Made by a program: the position numbers and the translations under genes. A stretch of 64,000 nucleotides of DNA from Clostridia bacterium (GTDB lineage Bacteria > Bacillota > Clostridia > Lutisporales > Lutisporaceae): the NCBI GenBank assembly GCA_035628995.1, contig DASPIR010000002.1:32686-96685 (forward strand), in the 5' to 3' direction. Position 1 is the first letter of the stretch; each line of letters opens with the position of its first letter. Positions 18,151 to 26,994 of this stretch are shown here, piece by piece. The notes beneath the pieces were generated by a model that had not been told where the DNA came from, did no database searches, and saw only the letters and a program-made list of their open reading frames with translations.

Positions 18151-20517
18151 TTGTTTAAAAGATATTTCATTCCTGTACTTAAAGTATTTGGTTTTATTGT
18201 GGTTTATATGGTTGCACTCGGCATAATACTAGGCTTGTTTTTTTTCTCTGCTGGTCAGTTTGCAGGACAGGAGCTATCGGAGCTTTTGGTTGGGGCATTA
18301 AGCCTTTCTATGGCTTTGCTTGTTACTTACCTGTATCTGAAGCTGGACAAGAGAAGCTTTAGGGACATAGGCGCCTGGTTCCATACCAATTGGCACAAAA
18401 AGCTTATAAAAGGCAGTATTTTGGGTATAGGCGCCATAATGGTAATTTTTGCAGCCATGCTGATATCGGGACTGGCAGAGATAAGAGGCTTGACGGTAAA
18501 TGATCCAGCAGCGATAATTATGAAGCTGGCTGTAGGAATATTGTTGTACCTTACGGCAGTGGCATATGCAGAGGAGTTATTGACAAGGGGATATATTTAT
18601 CACTTCTTGAAAACAAGGTTTACAATAGCGGGTTCTGTGCTGATAACATCCTTGTTTTTTTCACTTATGCACATATTCAATCCAAATGTTACTCCTCTTG
18701 CATTGTTCAATATATTCATTGCAGGTATAGTGCTGAATCTTCTGGTACTGCGGGACGGGGATATATGGTCTGCTGTCGGGTTCCACTTCGGATGGAATTA
18801 CACTATGGGAATGATATTCGCATCACCGGTCAGTGGTGGTACGGAAGAGGGGATTATCAAGATTTCCTTTAAGGGATATGAGCTTCTGACAGGCGGTGCC
18901 TTCGGGGTAGAAGGCGGTATAATATGTACTGTTGCACTGACATTACTATCCGCATACCTGCTATATCGTAATGATAGGAAAGAAAACTTGCTCCAAGGCC
19001 TTAAGCTTTGGAAGAATAGCACCTTAATAGGGTTGATGGTAATAGGAGCCTTGGTTTACATTACCTTTGACATTCTGCTGTGGATGTCCAAGCCATTGCC
19101 CTCTGACAGTATTGATATCAATGGGATTTCCCGCTATCCTAATGTGCATGATTATATAATGAAGCTGGAGCTTGATACATGGGACAAAACAGTGACAGGG
19201 AAGCAGGCTGTCAGCTTTATAAACAATGAGGATGTTCCTATGAGTGAAGCTTATTTTCACATTTATCCCAATGCATTTAAGAACATAGGCGGTTCAATAG
19301 TTATAAAAGCAATTAAGATAAACGGAAGTGATGCACAGTACAAAATAGAAGGGCAGGATTCTACACTCCTTTATATCCCATTCCCTGTGGCTCTTGAGCC
19401 TGGTAAAAGGAATCAAATATTCATGGAATATGAAATCAGCATCCCAAAAGAGGAAGGAGAGGGCTTCGGAGATAGATTCGGCTATGGCAGCAATACATAT
19501 AATCTAGGCAATTTCTTTCCTATTGCTGCTGTGTATGAGAATGGAGGCTGGGATAAGCATCCTTATGATGAAAAAGGAGACGCCTTCTATAGTGAAACAA
19601 GTAACTTTGATGTGGAAATAACTGCACCGAAGGAGCAAGTAATTGCGACCAGCGGTTATATTGAGGGGCAGCAAGCCTCAGGCAGCAGGCAGGTGCTCAA
19701 GATAAAAGCTTATTCGGTAAGGGACTTTGCTTTTGTATCCAGCGATATGTTCAAGGTGGAGGAAGCAATGGTAAATGGTACCCTGATAAGATCCTACGCC
19801 GCAAGCAGCAAAAAAGCAAAAAAAGTCTTGGAGTTCAGTGCCGATGCAATAAGGATTTTCAACAGAACGTACGGAAAGTATCCGTATCCTACGTGCAGTG
19901 TTGTGCAGTCAGACATTGGAGGGGGCATGGAGTACCCCAATCTGGTGATGATAGAATCCAACGAATATGGGAATGTCACTTTCAGCAATCTGCTTGCTTC
20001 ATATTATTTTGGGAAGCCCAAGGGTTCTCTGGAATTTGTAGTTGTGCATGAGCTGGCGCACCAATGGTGGTATGGAATTGTAGGAAATGACGAGTACAGA
20101 GAGGCATGGATAGATGAGCCCCTTACACAATATGCAACTCTGGAATACTTTAGGCAAAGGTATGGGCAGAAAGAGTTCGATAGGCTGTATAATAGATACA
20201 TTAAGCTCGGGGTTAATATGTTCCTGCTGTCAGGCGCCGGTGAAGAAAAGCCGCTCAACCGCTCACTTGATCAGTTTCCCCATGACGATTACTACGTCCT
20301 TATATACAATAAGGGCACTATGATGTACAAGGATTTGAATGATCAGCTGGGAGAGGAGAAGTTCGACAAGCTGCTCCAGACACTTTTTGAAAAATTCAAG
20401 TTCAAAGTGATATCGGGAGAAGAATTCATAAAACTCACCTCGGAAATAGCAGATAAAGATATGAGCGGATTCTACAGGAACTGGCTGGAGACTAATTATG
20501 TCGGGGATGAGCTATAA
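18151..20517 (+). CDS. CPBP intramembrane protease fused to M1-family peptidase
   Basis: One continuous 788-residue frame with two metalloprotease domains. Residues ~1-290 are membrane-embedded CPBP/CAAX-type: EELLTR (near 140), FFSLMH (near 172) and HFGWN (near 212) supply the expected Glu and His ligands. After a further membrane span comes an extracytoplasmic gluzincin domain with GGGMEYPNLV and the zinc motif HELAH, 18 residues, then Glu. Both sites look intact. TTG at 18151 is favoured, with GAGGG upstream; a GTG at 18130 lacks a ribosome site. Substrates are unknown. Joining an intramembrane and an aminopeptidase-type site suggests sequential peptide processing. Confidence 0.85.
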   Translation: MFKRYFIPVLKVFGFIVVYMVALGIILGLFFFSAGQFAGQELSELLVGALSLSMALLVTYLYLKLDKRSFRDIGAWFHTNWHKKLIKGSILGIGAIMVIFAAMLISGLAEIRGLTVNDPAAIIMKLAVGILLYLTAVAYAEELLTRGYIYHFLKTRFTIAGSVLITSLFFSLMHIFNPNVTPLALFNIFIAGIVLNLLVLRDGDIWSAVGFHFGWNYTMGMIFASPVSGGTEEGIIKISFKGYELLTGGAFGVEGGIICTVALTLLSAYLLYRNDRKENLLQGLKLWKNSTLIGLMVIGALVYITFDILLWMSKPLPSDSIDINGISRYPNVHDYIMKLELDTWDKTVTGKQAVSFINNEDVPMSEAYFHIYPNAFKNIGGSIVIKAIKINGSDAQYKIEGQDSTLLYIPFPVALEPGKRNQIFMEYEISIPKEEGEGFGDRFGYGSNTYNLGNFFPIAAVYENGGWDKHPYDEKGDAFYSETSNFDVEITAPKEQVIATSGYIEGQQASGSRQVLKIKAYSVRDFAFVSSDMFKVEEAMVNGTLIRSYAASSKKAKKVLEFSADAIRIFNRTYGKYPYPTCSVVQSDIGGGMEYPNLVMIESNEYGNVTFSNLLASYYFGKPKGSLEFVVVHELAHQWWYGIVGNDEYREAWIDEPLTQYATLEYFRQRYGQKEFDRLYNRYIKLGVNMFLLSGAGEEKPLNRSLDQFPHDDYYVLIYNKGTMMYKDLNDQLGEEKFDKLLQTLFEKFKFKVISGEEFIKLTSEIADKDMSGFYRNWLETNYVGDEL

Positions 20518-20575
20518 TTCGGCAAGCATGTCATAATATGGGCAAAACAGTAAAACGAAATAGTAATTGTAAAAG

Positions 20576-20630
20576 TTGACACTATATGGAAACCCAATTA
20601 TCATAGAATTAGATGCTTAAGCATCTAATT
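20576..20630 (+). promoter_or_regulatory. Alkaline phosphatase promoter with 24-bp palindrome at +1
   Basis: TTGACA (20576-20581), 17 bases, TATCAT (20599-20604). Immediately after it, 20607-20630 is a perfect 24-base palindrome centred on GCTTAAGC. Its position over the expected start site is that of a repressor operator, or of a 5' stabilising hairpin. Confidence 0.7.
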
Positions 20631-20650
20631 TATTACAGGGGGTATGAATA

Positions 20651-22273
20651 GTGTTGAAAAAAGCTAAGAAAATCCTATGTGCAGCACTAGTGCTATGCAT
20701 GATACTGAGCATGTTTATAGGAGTATCAGCAGAGCCTGAAAAGACATCCAAAGTAAAGAATGTAATTCTATTTATCACTGATGGCACCAGCCTCACTCAT
20801 GTTACTGCAGCAAGGTGGTATCAGGGAGGTCAAGCCCTTGCACTGGATGAAACCTTGTGCGGTCTTGTCAGAACATATGGATCTGATTCATTGATTACTG
20901 ACTCTGCACCAGCAGCAACTGCCATGGCGACGGGTTTTAAATCTCATACAGGCTTCATATCTGTATTACCAGATGTCTCAAACATGCCTCTTCTTGATCC
21001 AGTAGCTCCGGGGGATGCAAGAAAGCCGGTAGCAACGGTGCTTGAAGGTGCAAGACTGGAAGGAAAGGCAACTGGTCTTGTCACAACCTGTGAGATTATG
21101 CATGCCACACCTGCAGCTTTTTCATCTCATGATGAAAGCAGGAAGGACTACGATGATATTGGTGAACAGCAGGTATATCAAGAGATGGAAGTAGTTTTAA
21201 GCGGCGGCAGCAAGTTTATGACAGCTGAGGTTAGGAAGGACAAGGAAGATATGGTTGCAGCACTTAAAGGTATGGGATACAGCTACATAACAACAAAAGA
21301 CGAAATGGAAGCTCAGAAATCCGGCAAGGTATGGGGACTTTTTGCAGAGGCAGATATAGCATATGACTTTGACAGGGATGCTTTGAAGGTTCCAAGCCTT
21401 TCGGAAATGACAGGAAAGGCTATTGACCTGCTTTCAGAGGATAAGGACGGATTCTTCCTTATGGTTGAAGGAAGCAAGGTTGACTGGGCATCCCATGCCA
21501 ATGAGCCAGTAGGAGTAATAAGTGAAGTGCTCTCATTTGACAAGGCTGTTAAGGTAGCCCTTGATTTTGCCAAAGAGAATAAGGATACACTTGTCATAAT
21601 AACAGCAGACCATGGCAACGGCGGGATGAGCATCGGAAGTGCAGCTACCAACAAGGGTTATGATGAAACACCCTACGCTGCAGTGTTTGACCCTCTCAAG
21701 AAAGCTAAGCTGACAGAAGTAGGGGCAGAAAAGATGCTTGATGCAGATAAAACCAATATAGTTGAAGTTGCTCAGAAATATTTGGGGATAGATGACCTAA
21801 CCGAGGAAGAAATAGCAGCAATAAAGGCAGCTAAAGTTCCGGCGGAAGCTTTCGGATTAGCTATGAGCAAGCGTTCCAAAATAGGATGGACCACCACAGG
21901 CCATGAAGGTGAGGATGTAATACTTGGTATTTACACCCCTGACAACAAGGAGAGACTTACAGGCTTAGTACAGAATACTGATTTGGCTGGCTATATGGCA
22001 GCGTCTATGGGATTTGATATGGAGGAATTAAATAAGGCTCTTATAGTAAACGCAGCAAAGGCTTTTGAAGCCAAGGGAGCGAAGGTCGTACTCAATAAGG
22101 ATCTGGCGCCGAATCTGGAGCTGACAGTTACAAAGGGCAATGATAAGCTGATATTCTATGTAAACAAGAATGTTGTATTGCACAATGGTGTTATTAAGAA
22201 GATGCCGGGGGTTGCAATACATAATGGGATTGACTTCTATGTTCCGCAATATGGTATAGATATTATAAAATAA
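20651..22273 (+). CDS. phoA: Secreted alkaline phosphatase
   Basis: 540 residues with an N-terminal signal peptide (about 1-28, ending near VSAEP). Metal- and phosphate-site motifs of the alkaline phosphatase family are seen: FITDGTSLTHV near 43, TDSAPAATAMATG near 90 with the nucleophilic Ser, FLMVEGSKVDWASHAN near 273, TADHGNGGM near 318, and TTGHEGEDV near 416. The last ~60 residues resemble a copper-amine-oxidase-N type wall or stalk domain. It hydrolyses phosphomonoesters outside the cell. GTG start behind ACAGGGGG. Confidence 0.92.
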   Translation: MLKKAKKILCAALVLCMILSMFIGVSAEPEKTSKVKNVILFITDGTSLTHVTAARWYQGGQALALDETLCGLVRTYGSDSLITDSAPAATAMATGFKSHTGFISVLPDVSNMPLLDPVAPGDARKPVATVLEGARLEGKATGLVTTCEIMHATPAAFSSHDESRKDYDDIGEQQVYQEMEVVLSGGSKFMTAEVRKDKEDMVAALKGMGYSYITTKDEMEAQKSGKVWGLFAEADIAYDFDRDALKVPSLSEMTGKAIDLLSEDKDGFFLMVEGSKVDWASHANEPVGVISEVLSFDKAVKVALDFAKENKDTLVIITADHGNGGMSIGSAATNKGYDETPYAAVFDPLKKAKLTEVGAEKMLDADKTNIVEVAQKYLGIDDLTEEEIAAIKAAKVPAEAFGLAMSKRSKIGWTTTGHEGEDVILGIYTPDNKERLTGLVQNTDLAGYMAASMGFDMEELNKALIVNAAKAFEAKGAKVVLNKDLAPNLELTVTKGNDKLIFYVNKNVVLHNGVIKKMPGVAIHNGIDFYVPQYGIDIIK

Positions 22274-22290
22274 TCCAGAGGTATAGACAT

Positions 22291-22330
22291 AAAGCCGACC
22301 TTGCTGAATGTGGGGTCGGCTTTAATTTTT
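22291..22330 (+). terminator. Rho-independent terminator after alkaline phosphatase gene
   Basis: AAAGCCGACC (22291-22300) pairs with GGTCGGCTTT (22314-22323), followed by AATTTTT. Confidence 0.9.
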
Positions 22331-22443
22331 GTGAGTATATGTGAAACTTTAAGTCAAGAATTTTCGTCTAAAGGACAGGAATACATTGGGGGTAGTGGAA
22401 TATCTGTAAATTCTAAGGATATTATTTACTGATTTTAAACAAA

Positions 22444-22457
22444 ATGTAATATTACAT
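22444..22457 (+). promoter_or_regulatory. Palindrome upstream of the Crp/Fnr regulator
   Basis: ATGTAATATTACAT is a perfect 14-base palindrome about 80 bases before the regulator start. It is a candidate autoregulatory site, by position only. Confidence 0.4.
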
Positions 22458-22535
22458 ATCGGTTACTTTGCTGAAAGTGAAAGCATAGTTTGGTAAAATA
22501 GACATATATATGTTTCGCGGGGATAGGGGGGGCCA

Positions 22536-23216
22536 ATGGATAAGTACGATTACCTTAGACAAATCAGCATATTCTCTGAGCTTAAGGAGGAGTTCCTGGA
22601 AAAGATCCATAATATATCATCACCCCGTAAATATGGCAAGGGCAGGATAATAATTATGGAGGGGGAACCGGGAGAGGCCTTCTTCTATGTAAAGTCCGGT
22701 CTCATTAAGATATCGAAGCTTTCAAGCGATGGACGCGAGCACATACTTCACATACTTAATGAGGGCCACATTTTCGCAGAGGTGACACTATTCAGCAAGA
22801 CAGTATATCCGGCTACTGCAGAGGTCCTTGAGGAAGCAGAGATAGGCATGATCAAGAACGAGGAGCTGGAAAAGGTCCTGATGCAAAACCCTGAGCTGGC
22901 TTTGCAGCTAATAAAGTATCTCAATAAAAGGTTGGTAGAGGCTCATATGAAGATTAGAAACCTTGCACTCTACGATACATATGGAAGGACAGCCCAAGCG
23001 CTGTTAAAGCTTGCCGAGGACTATGGCAAGAAAAGCAGCAAAGGCATTGAGCTTGACCTTAATATATCAAGGCAAGAGCTCGCCAATATCGTAGGTACTA
23101 CAAGGGAAACGGTTATAAGGGCACTAACGACTTTCAAGAAAGAGCATTCCATAGATATCGACAAGAACACTATTACAATAACTGACTTAGAAAAGGTCAA
23201 GGAATGGTTTAGGTAA
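22536..23216 (+). CDS. Crp/Fnr family transcriptional regulator
   Basis: 226 residues: an N-terminal cyclic-nucleotide-binding-type beta-barrel (about 10-130, GEPGEAFFYVKSGLIKI) and a C-terminal winged helix with NISRQELANIVGTTRETVIRAL (about 178-199). It contains no cysteine at all, so it cannot bind a Fe-S cluster like Fnr. The ligand is unknown. A Crp/Fnr-type TGTGA-N6-TCACA box lies before hcp in this window, but whether this protein binds it is not shown. It is followed by the phosphodiester glycosidase gene with about a 120-base gap. Confidence 0.9.
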   Translation: MDKYDYLRQISIFSELKEEFLEKIHNISSPRKYGKGRIIIMEGEPGEAFFYVKSGLIKISKLSSDGREHILHILNEGHIFAEVTLFSKTVYPATAEVLEEAEIGMIKNEELEKVLMQNPELALQLIKYLNKRLVEAHMKIRNLALYDTYGRTAQALLKLAEDYGKKSSKGIELDLNISRQELANIVGTTRETVIRALTTFKKEHSIDIDKNTITITDLEKVKEWFR

Positions 23217-23341
23217 TGAAAATAGAAAGGAGAGCTGGTAAAACAAACTCAATAACAATCAAGGAAACATTTACGCGGAATTTGAATAAAAATTTAAGAT
23301 GTTTTTCGCGAAATATCTAACCAGTGAATGAGGTAGAAATT

Positions 23342-25825
23342 ATGAGAAGAATGAATGTGAAGGACAAGGTTTTTACAAAGTTTTTAGCATTACTGATTAT
23401 AGCTTCCATGGTATTTCCGGGAGCAGTTTACTCACAGGGAGCAGTCAAACTGATAGAAAATGGGCAGAACATAGGCCCAGGTACATATTACAGAAACATG
23501 AACTACATCACACCCAACGGCAAATTCATGGTCAATATGGTAGAGTGCAGGTTAGATGCCGAGTATCTCAAGATAGAGGCCATGGACGGGGGAGACACTA
23601 TAGTCAACAAGCCCGTGACATATCAGGCTTTGCAGAAATCTGACAAGGATAGAAGAGTTATAAGTGCTGTTAATGGCGACTTCTTTGATATGACTTTAAT
23701 AAAAGGCCTTACCTACGGCACCAGTATAATAAAAGGCGAAATTAAGACAGCGATTAAGACTTCCACAGTACTAGGGATTACTGATAAGGGGGACTGCTTT
23801 ATAGATACCCTGAGCATGGAAGGTGCTGTTGCATATAAGGATGTACAGGTTCCGATAACTGCAGTGAACAGATTGCGATGGGTGGATCAGGCCCTGCTTT
23901 ACACTCCATCCTTTGGTAAGACAACGCTGAATACAACAACCGGAACTGATATTGTAGTAAGAGGCGTAGAGCTGCCTCTGAAAGCCAACAAGGTTTACTC
24001 GGGAGTTATAGAAAAAATAGTGCCAAACACTAAGAATACTGAAATACCTGTAGATGGAGTAGTTATTTCACTGCATGGCAAAGCCTTGGAGCCACTGGCG
24101 GGGGCCGTTGCAGGGGAGGGAATAAGCTTCTATGTAAATCTGGACAAACAGAATTTGGATTATGCAGTGGCAGGCTCCCCTAGACTTCTTGAAGATGGGC
24201 TTCTCTCTACAGAATTAGAAACAAGGAAGGATGCGCAGCAAAGGAATCCACGAACAGCAGTAGGCATAAAGGACAATAAGCTTTATATGGTAACAGTTGA
24301 TGGGAGGCAGCCTGGATACAGCGATGGTATGAATCTGTACGAAATGGCGGAATTCCTCCTGGGCCAGGGTGTAAAAGATGCAATAAACCTTGATGGCGGC
24401 GGATCAACAACTATGGCTGTCAGAAAACAAGGTGATGCTGGTGTGAAACTGGTAAACTCACCTTCCGATGGAAGGGAAAGATATGTAGGAAATTCCATAC
24501 AGCTAGTATCGGAAGCACCAATATCCCAACCTTCGGTGATAAGGTTCATTGATACCAGTGTCAAGGTATTCAGGAACAGCACCTTCAAACCAAACTTTTA
24601 TGTAATGGATAAGTATTATAACCTGTTGACTCCAGATATTAGCAAGGTAAAGTACGGAGCTGACGGAAAGACGGCAAAGATTGCAAAAGATGGCGCTTAT
24701 ACCGCTGGAAGCAAGGCGGCCAAGAGCTACATAGATGTGGTATATGGAGATGCAAAAGCTAGAATGCCTGTTGAAATTGTGGATAAAGTAGGTTCACTTG
24801 TTGTGGCAAATGAATTTGTACATCTTGATACTGGAGAAAAGGTACAGATGCAAGTCAAAGCCTTTGATGAAAATGGTGCAAGTGTAGTAATAAGCCCATC
24901 GGCTGTCAAATGGACTGTAGCCGGGGGGATAGGAACAGTGGACGCCAAAGGAATGTTCACAGCCGGTAAGAAAAACGGATCAGGCAAAATAAGTGCAGCA
25001 ATAGGAACTGTTACAGGGTCAGTAGGGGCAAAAACAGGCAAGACTCCTATAATAGTAGCTGACTTCGGTACCTTGAACAATGTAGAGGCAAAATTTATAA
25101 GAAGCACTGCAGCAGTTAGTCATAATCAAAAGGATGAACCGGTTAAGTCAGGAAAGATATCCTTGAAGCTAGACTACAACTTAGAAAATACTGCAGGCAC
25201 TTCAGCTGCATATGTATCCTTTAAGGAGCCGGTAAAAATCATAGGCAAGCCTATAGAGCTTGGTGCTTGGGTGTATGGTGATGGAAAAAGCCATTGGCTT
25301 AGAGGAAGCTATATTAACTCCGCGGGCGAGAAAAAAGTGCTAAACTTCACTGAGTCCGGGGGGCTGGATTGGCAAGGATGGAAGTACGTATATGCTGATA
25401 TTCCGAAGGGTGAGAAGTATCCAATAGCACTTGAACAGCTGTATCTGGCTGAGACGGAACAGACTAGAAAGAATGTGGGCAGCATATATTTTGACGATGT
25501 AATGGTTGTATACAAACCTGACAAGGATTATTATGATCCAGTGATAGTATCTATACTGCCTGAAAGCACTGAAGGACTTGAGGTGCCAACTCAGGAGATA
25601 GGTGTGATTGCAGCTGACAGAGGAATAGGCATCGACCCTGAGTCCATAAAGCTTTATATAAATGATACTGTTGTAAAAGCAAAGTTTGATGCTGTTACTG
25701 GAAAGATAAGCTACATTCCCGCCGAACCGCTGACCAGCGGCGAATATAAGGTGAGAGTCACATTGAAGGATAAAGTAGGACACCAGTTGAACCCTGAATA
25801 CAGCTATACCTTCAAAGCGGAGTAA
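23342..25825 (+). CDS. Secreted phosphodiester glycosidase with Ig-like domains
   Basis: 827 residues. A signal peptide (about 1-32) is followed by a NAGPA-type phosphodiester glycosidase domain (about 60-400) with AVNGDFFDM, PRTAVGIKDNKLYMVTVDG and INLDGGGSTTMAV, the last being the family hallmark. Behind it are a BIG2-like bacterial Ig domain (about 475-570), a galactose-binding-like jelly-roll region (about 575-720), and a C-terminal Ig-like domain. Probably acts on sugar phosphodiesters in wall polymers outside the cell. ATG at 23342 is chosen for the GAGGT before it; an upstream GTG also exists. Confidence 0.88.
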   Translation: MRRMNVKDKVFTKFLALLIIASMVFPGAVYSQGAVKLIENGQNIGPGTYYRNMNYITPNGKFMVNMVECRLDAEYLKIEAMDGGDTIVNKPVTYQALQKSDKDRRVISAVNGDFFDMTLIKGLTYGTSIIKGEIKTAIKTSTVLGITDKGDCFIDTLSMEGAVAYKDVQVPITAVNRLRWVDQALLYTPSFGKTTLNTTTGTDIVVRGVELPLKANKVYSGVIEKIVPNTKNTEIPVDGVVISLHGKALEPLAGAVAGEGISFYVNLDKQNLDYAVAGSPRLLEDGLLSTELETRKDAQQRNPRTAVGIKDNKLYMVTVDGRQPGYSDGMNLYEMAEFLLGQGVKDAINLDGGGSTTMAVRKQGDAGVKLVNSPSDGRERYVGNSIQLVSEAPISQPSVIRFIDTSVKVFRNSTFKPNFYVMDKYYNLLTPDISKVKYGADGKTAKIAKDGAYTAGSKAAKSYIDVVYGDAKARMPVEIVDKVGSLVVANEFVHLDTGEKVQMQVKAFDENGASVVISPSAVKWTVAGGIGTVDAKGMFTAGKKNGSGKISAAIGTVTGSVGAKTGKTPIIVADFGTLNNVEAKFIRSTAAVSHNQKDEPVKSGKISLKLDYNLENTAGTSAAYVSFKEPVKIIGKPIELGAWVYGDGKSHWLRGSYINSAGEKKVLNFTESGGLDWQGWKYVYADIPKGEKYPIALEQLYLAETEQTRKNVGSIYFDDVMVVYKPDKDYYDPVIVSILPESTEGLEVPTQEIGVIAADRGIGIDPESIKLYINDTVVKAKFDAVTGKISYIPAEPLTSGEYKVRVTLKDKVGHQLNPEYSYTFKAE

Positions 25826-25838
25826 AAGACTATAGGGA

Positions 25839-26078
25839 CATAAGTGAATATAGATAAAGAATAATGCATATCGACTCGCACAGTATAATGCTTTGGACAG
25901 AACTAGAGCTTGATGCTTGTAAAACCCTAACGCACATAAACCCAACATCCTGTTGGTATGTGCTAGATTTACATCACGTAAATCTTACGGGTTTTCCTGC
26001 GCATCTTCACTCAGTTCTGTTACCCAAAGCATTATAAAGTGCTCGCTGATATGCATTACTCTTTATTAGCCACTTATG
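25839..26078. repeat. 240-bp imperfect palindromic element, copy 1
   Basis: The ends CATAAGTG (25839-25846) and CACTTATG (26071-26078) begin ~65-bp imperfect inverted arms that include AATGCATATC, TATAATGCTTTGG and CAGAACT on both sides. The core carries two inner hairpins: GTAAATC/GATTTAC-like and GCACATA..CAACA / TGTTGG..TATGTGC. A diverged, inverted copy lies at 63785-64000. No open frame crosses it. MITE-like or structured RNA. Confidence 0.85.
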
Positions 26079-26089
26079 CCTCTTTTTAA

Positions 26090-26749
26090 TTACTTCTTCA
26101 CTATTGCCTCTAACCTGTTTATTTTAATCCCCTTCTTAATAAACTTCTCTTCATACTCAGTGGTAATATTCTCAGGATAATTTCCACTGAGCAGGTCATA
26201 GGTCAAGTCAAGGATTTCATAGCCGGACTCCTTGAACTCATTTACAGAGAAATCAAAAAGCTCTCTGCTGTCAGTCTTGAATTCTATTCTGCCTCCATCT
26301 TTCAGCAAGGTCTTGTACTTTTCCAGGAGAAGCCTGTGAGTAAGCCTCCTCTTAGAATGTCTTAACTTTGGCCAGGGGTCACAGAAGTTTATATAGAAGG
26401 TATTCACCTCTCCTATCTCAAAAGCATCTTCAAGATTTAATATGTTATAAGGCATCAGTATCACATTATCAAGCTCATTCTTAAGTACCTTTTCCAAGCC
26501 TGAAAGAATTATCTCGTGCCTTAGATCAATACCTATAAAATTAACATCTTTGTGAAGCAGTCCCTTGGTAGTTATGAATTTCCCCCTGCCCATTCCCAGT
26601 TCCACATGCATTGACGCATCTAGCTTATCGTCTCTTTTCTTAGCAAAATGTTCCTTCCATTTACCCTTAAAATCCTGAGGTTTAAAAACAACTATATCTT
26701 CATACTGCTTAATCGTATCAAGTGCTCTTGGATTATTTCTTATTCTCAT
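26090..26749 (-). CDS. trmB: tRNA (guanine46-N7)-methyltransferase
   Basis: 219-residue SAM-dependent methyltransferase modifying G46 of tRNA. Motifs: ELGMGRGKFI (SAM-binding, about residue 52), GIDLRHEIIL, and the TrmB hallmark FYINFCDPWPKLRHSKRRLT (about 128-147). The end is a short basic tail. It reads opposite to its neighbours, and its 3' end abuts the palindromic element. Confidence 0.96.
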   Translation of the reverse strand: MRIRNNPRALDTIKQYEDIVVFKPQDFKGKWKEHFAKKRDDKLDASMHVELGMGRGKFITTKGLLHKDVNFIGIDLRHEIILSGLEKVLKNELDNVILMPYNILNLEDAFEIGEVNTFYINFCDPWPKLRHSKRRLTHRLLLEKYKTLLKDGGRIEFKTDSRELFDFSVNEFKESGYEILDLTYDLLSGNYPENITTEYEEKFIKKGIKINRLEAIVKK

Positions 26750-26994
26750 AAATCATTTCCACCTGCCTGTTATTATTATGTACATTTAATTTATATTACA
26801 ATTATTATTCATGATTCGAGCATTGTCAACGGAGTATAGAGGGAAAACGACAGAAATACATATAAAAAGCTATCACAATACAATATATTACATAAAAGTA
26901 ATGACGAGTAAAATATACAAATAAATTCAAATAAAGCATGGACAAATAGTTATTTTAATACAATAGTTTAAGTATAAATAATAATGGAGGTGTT

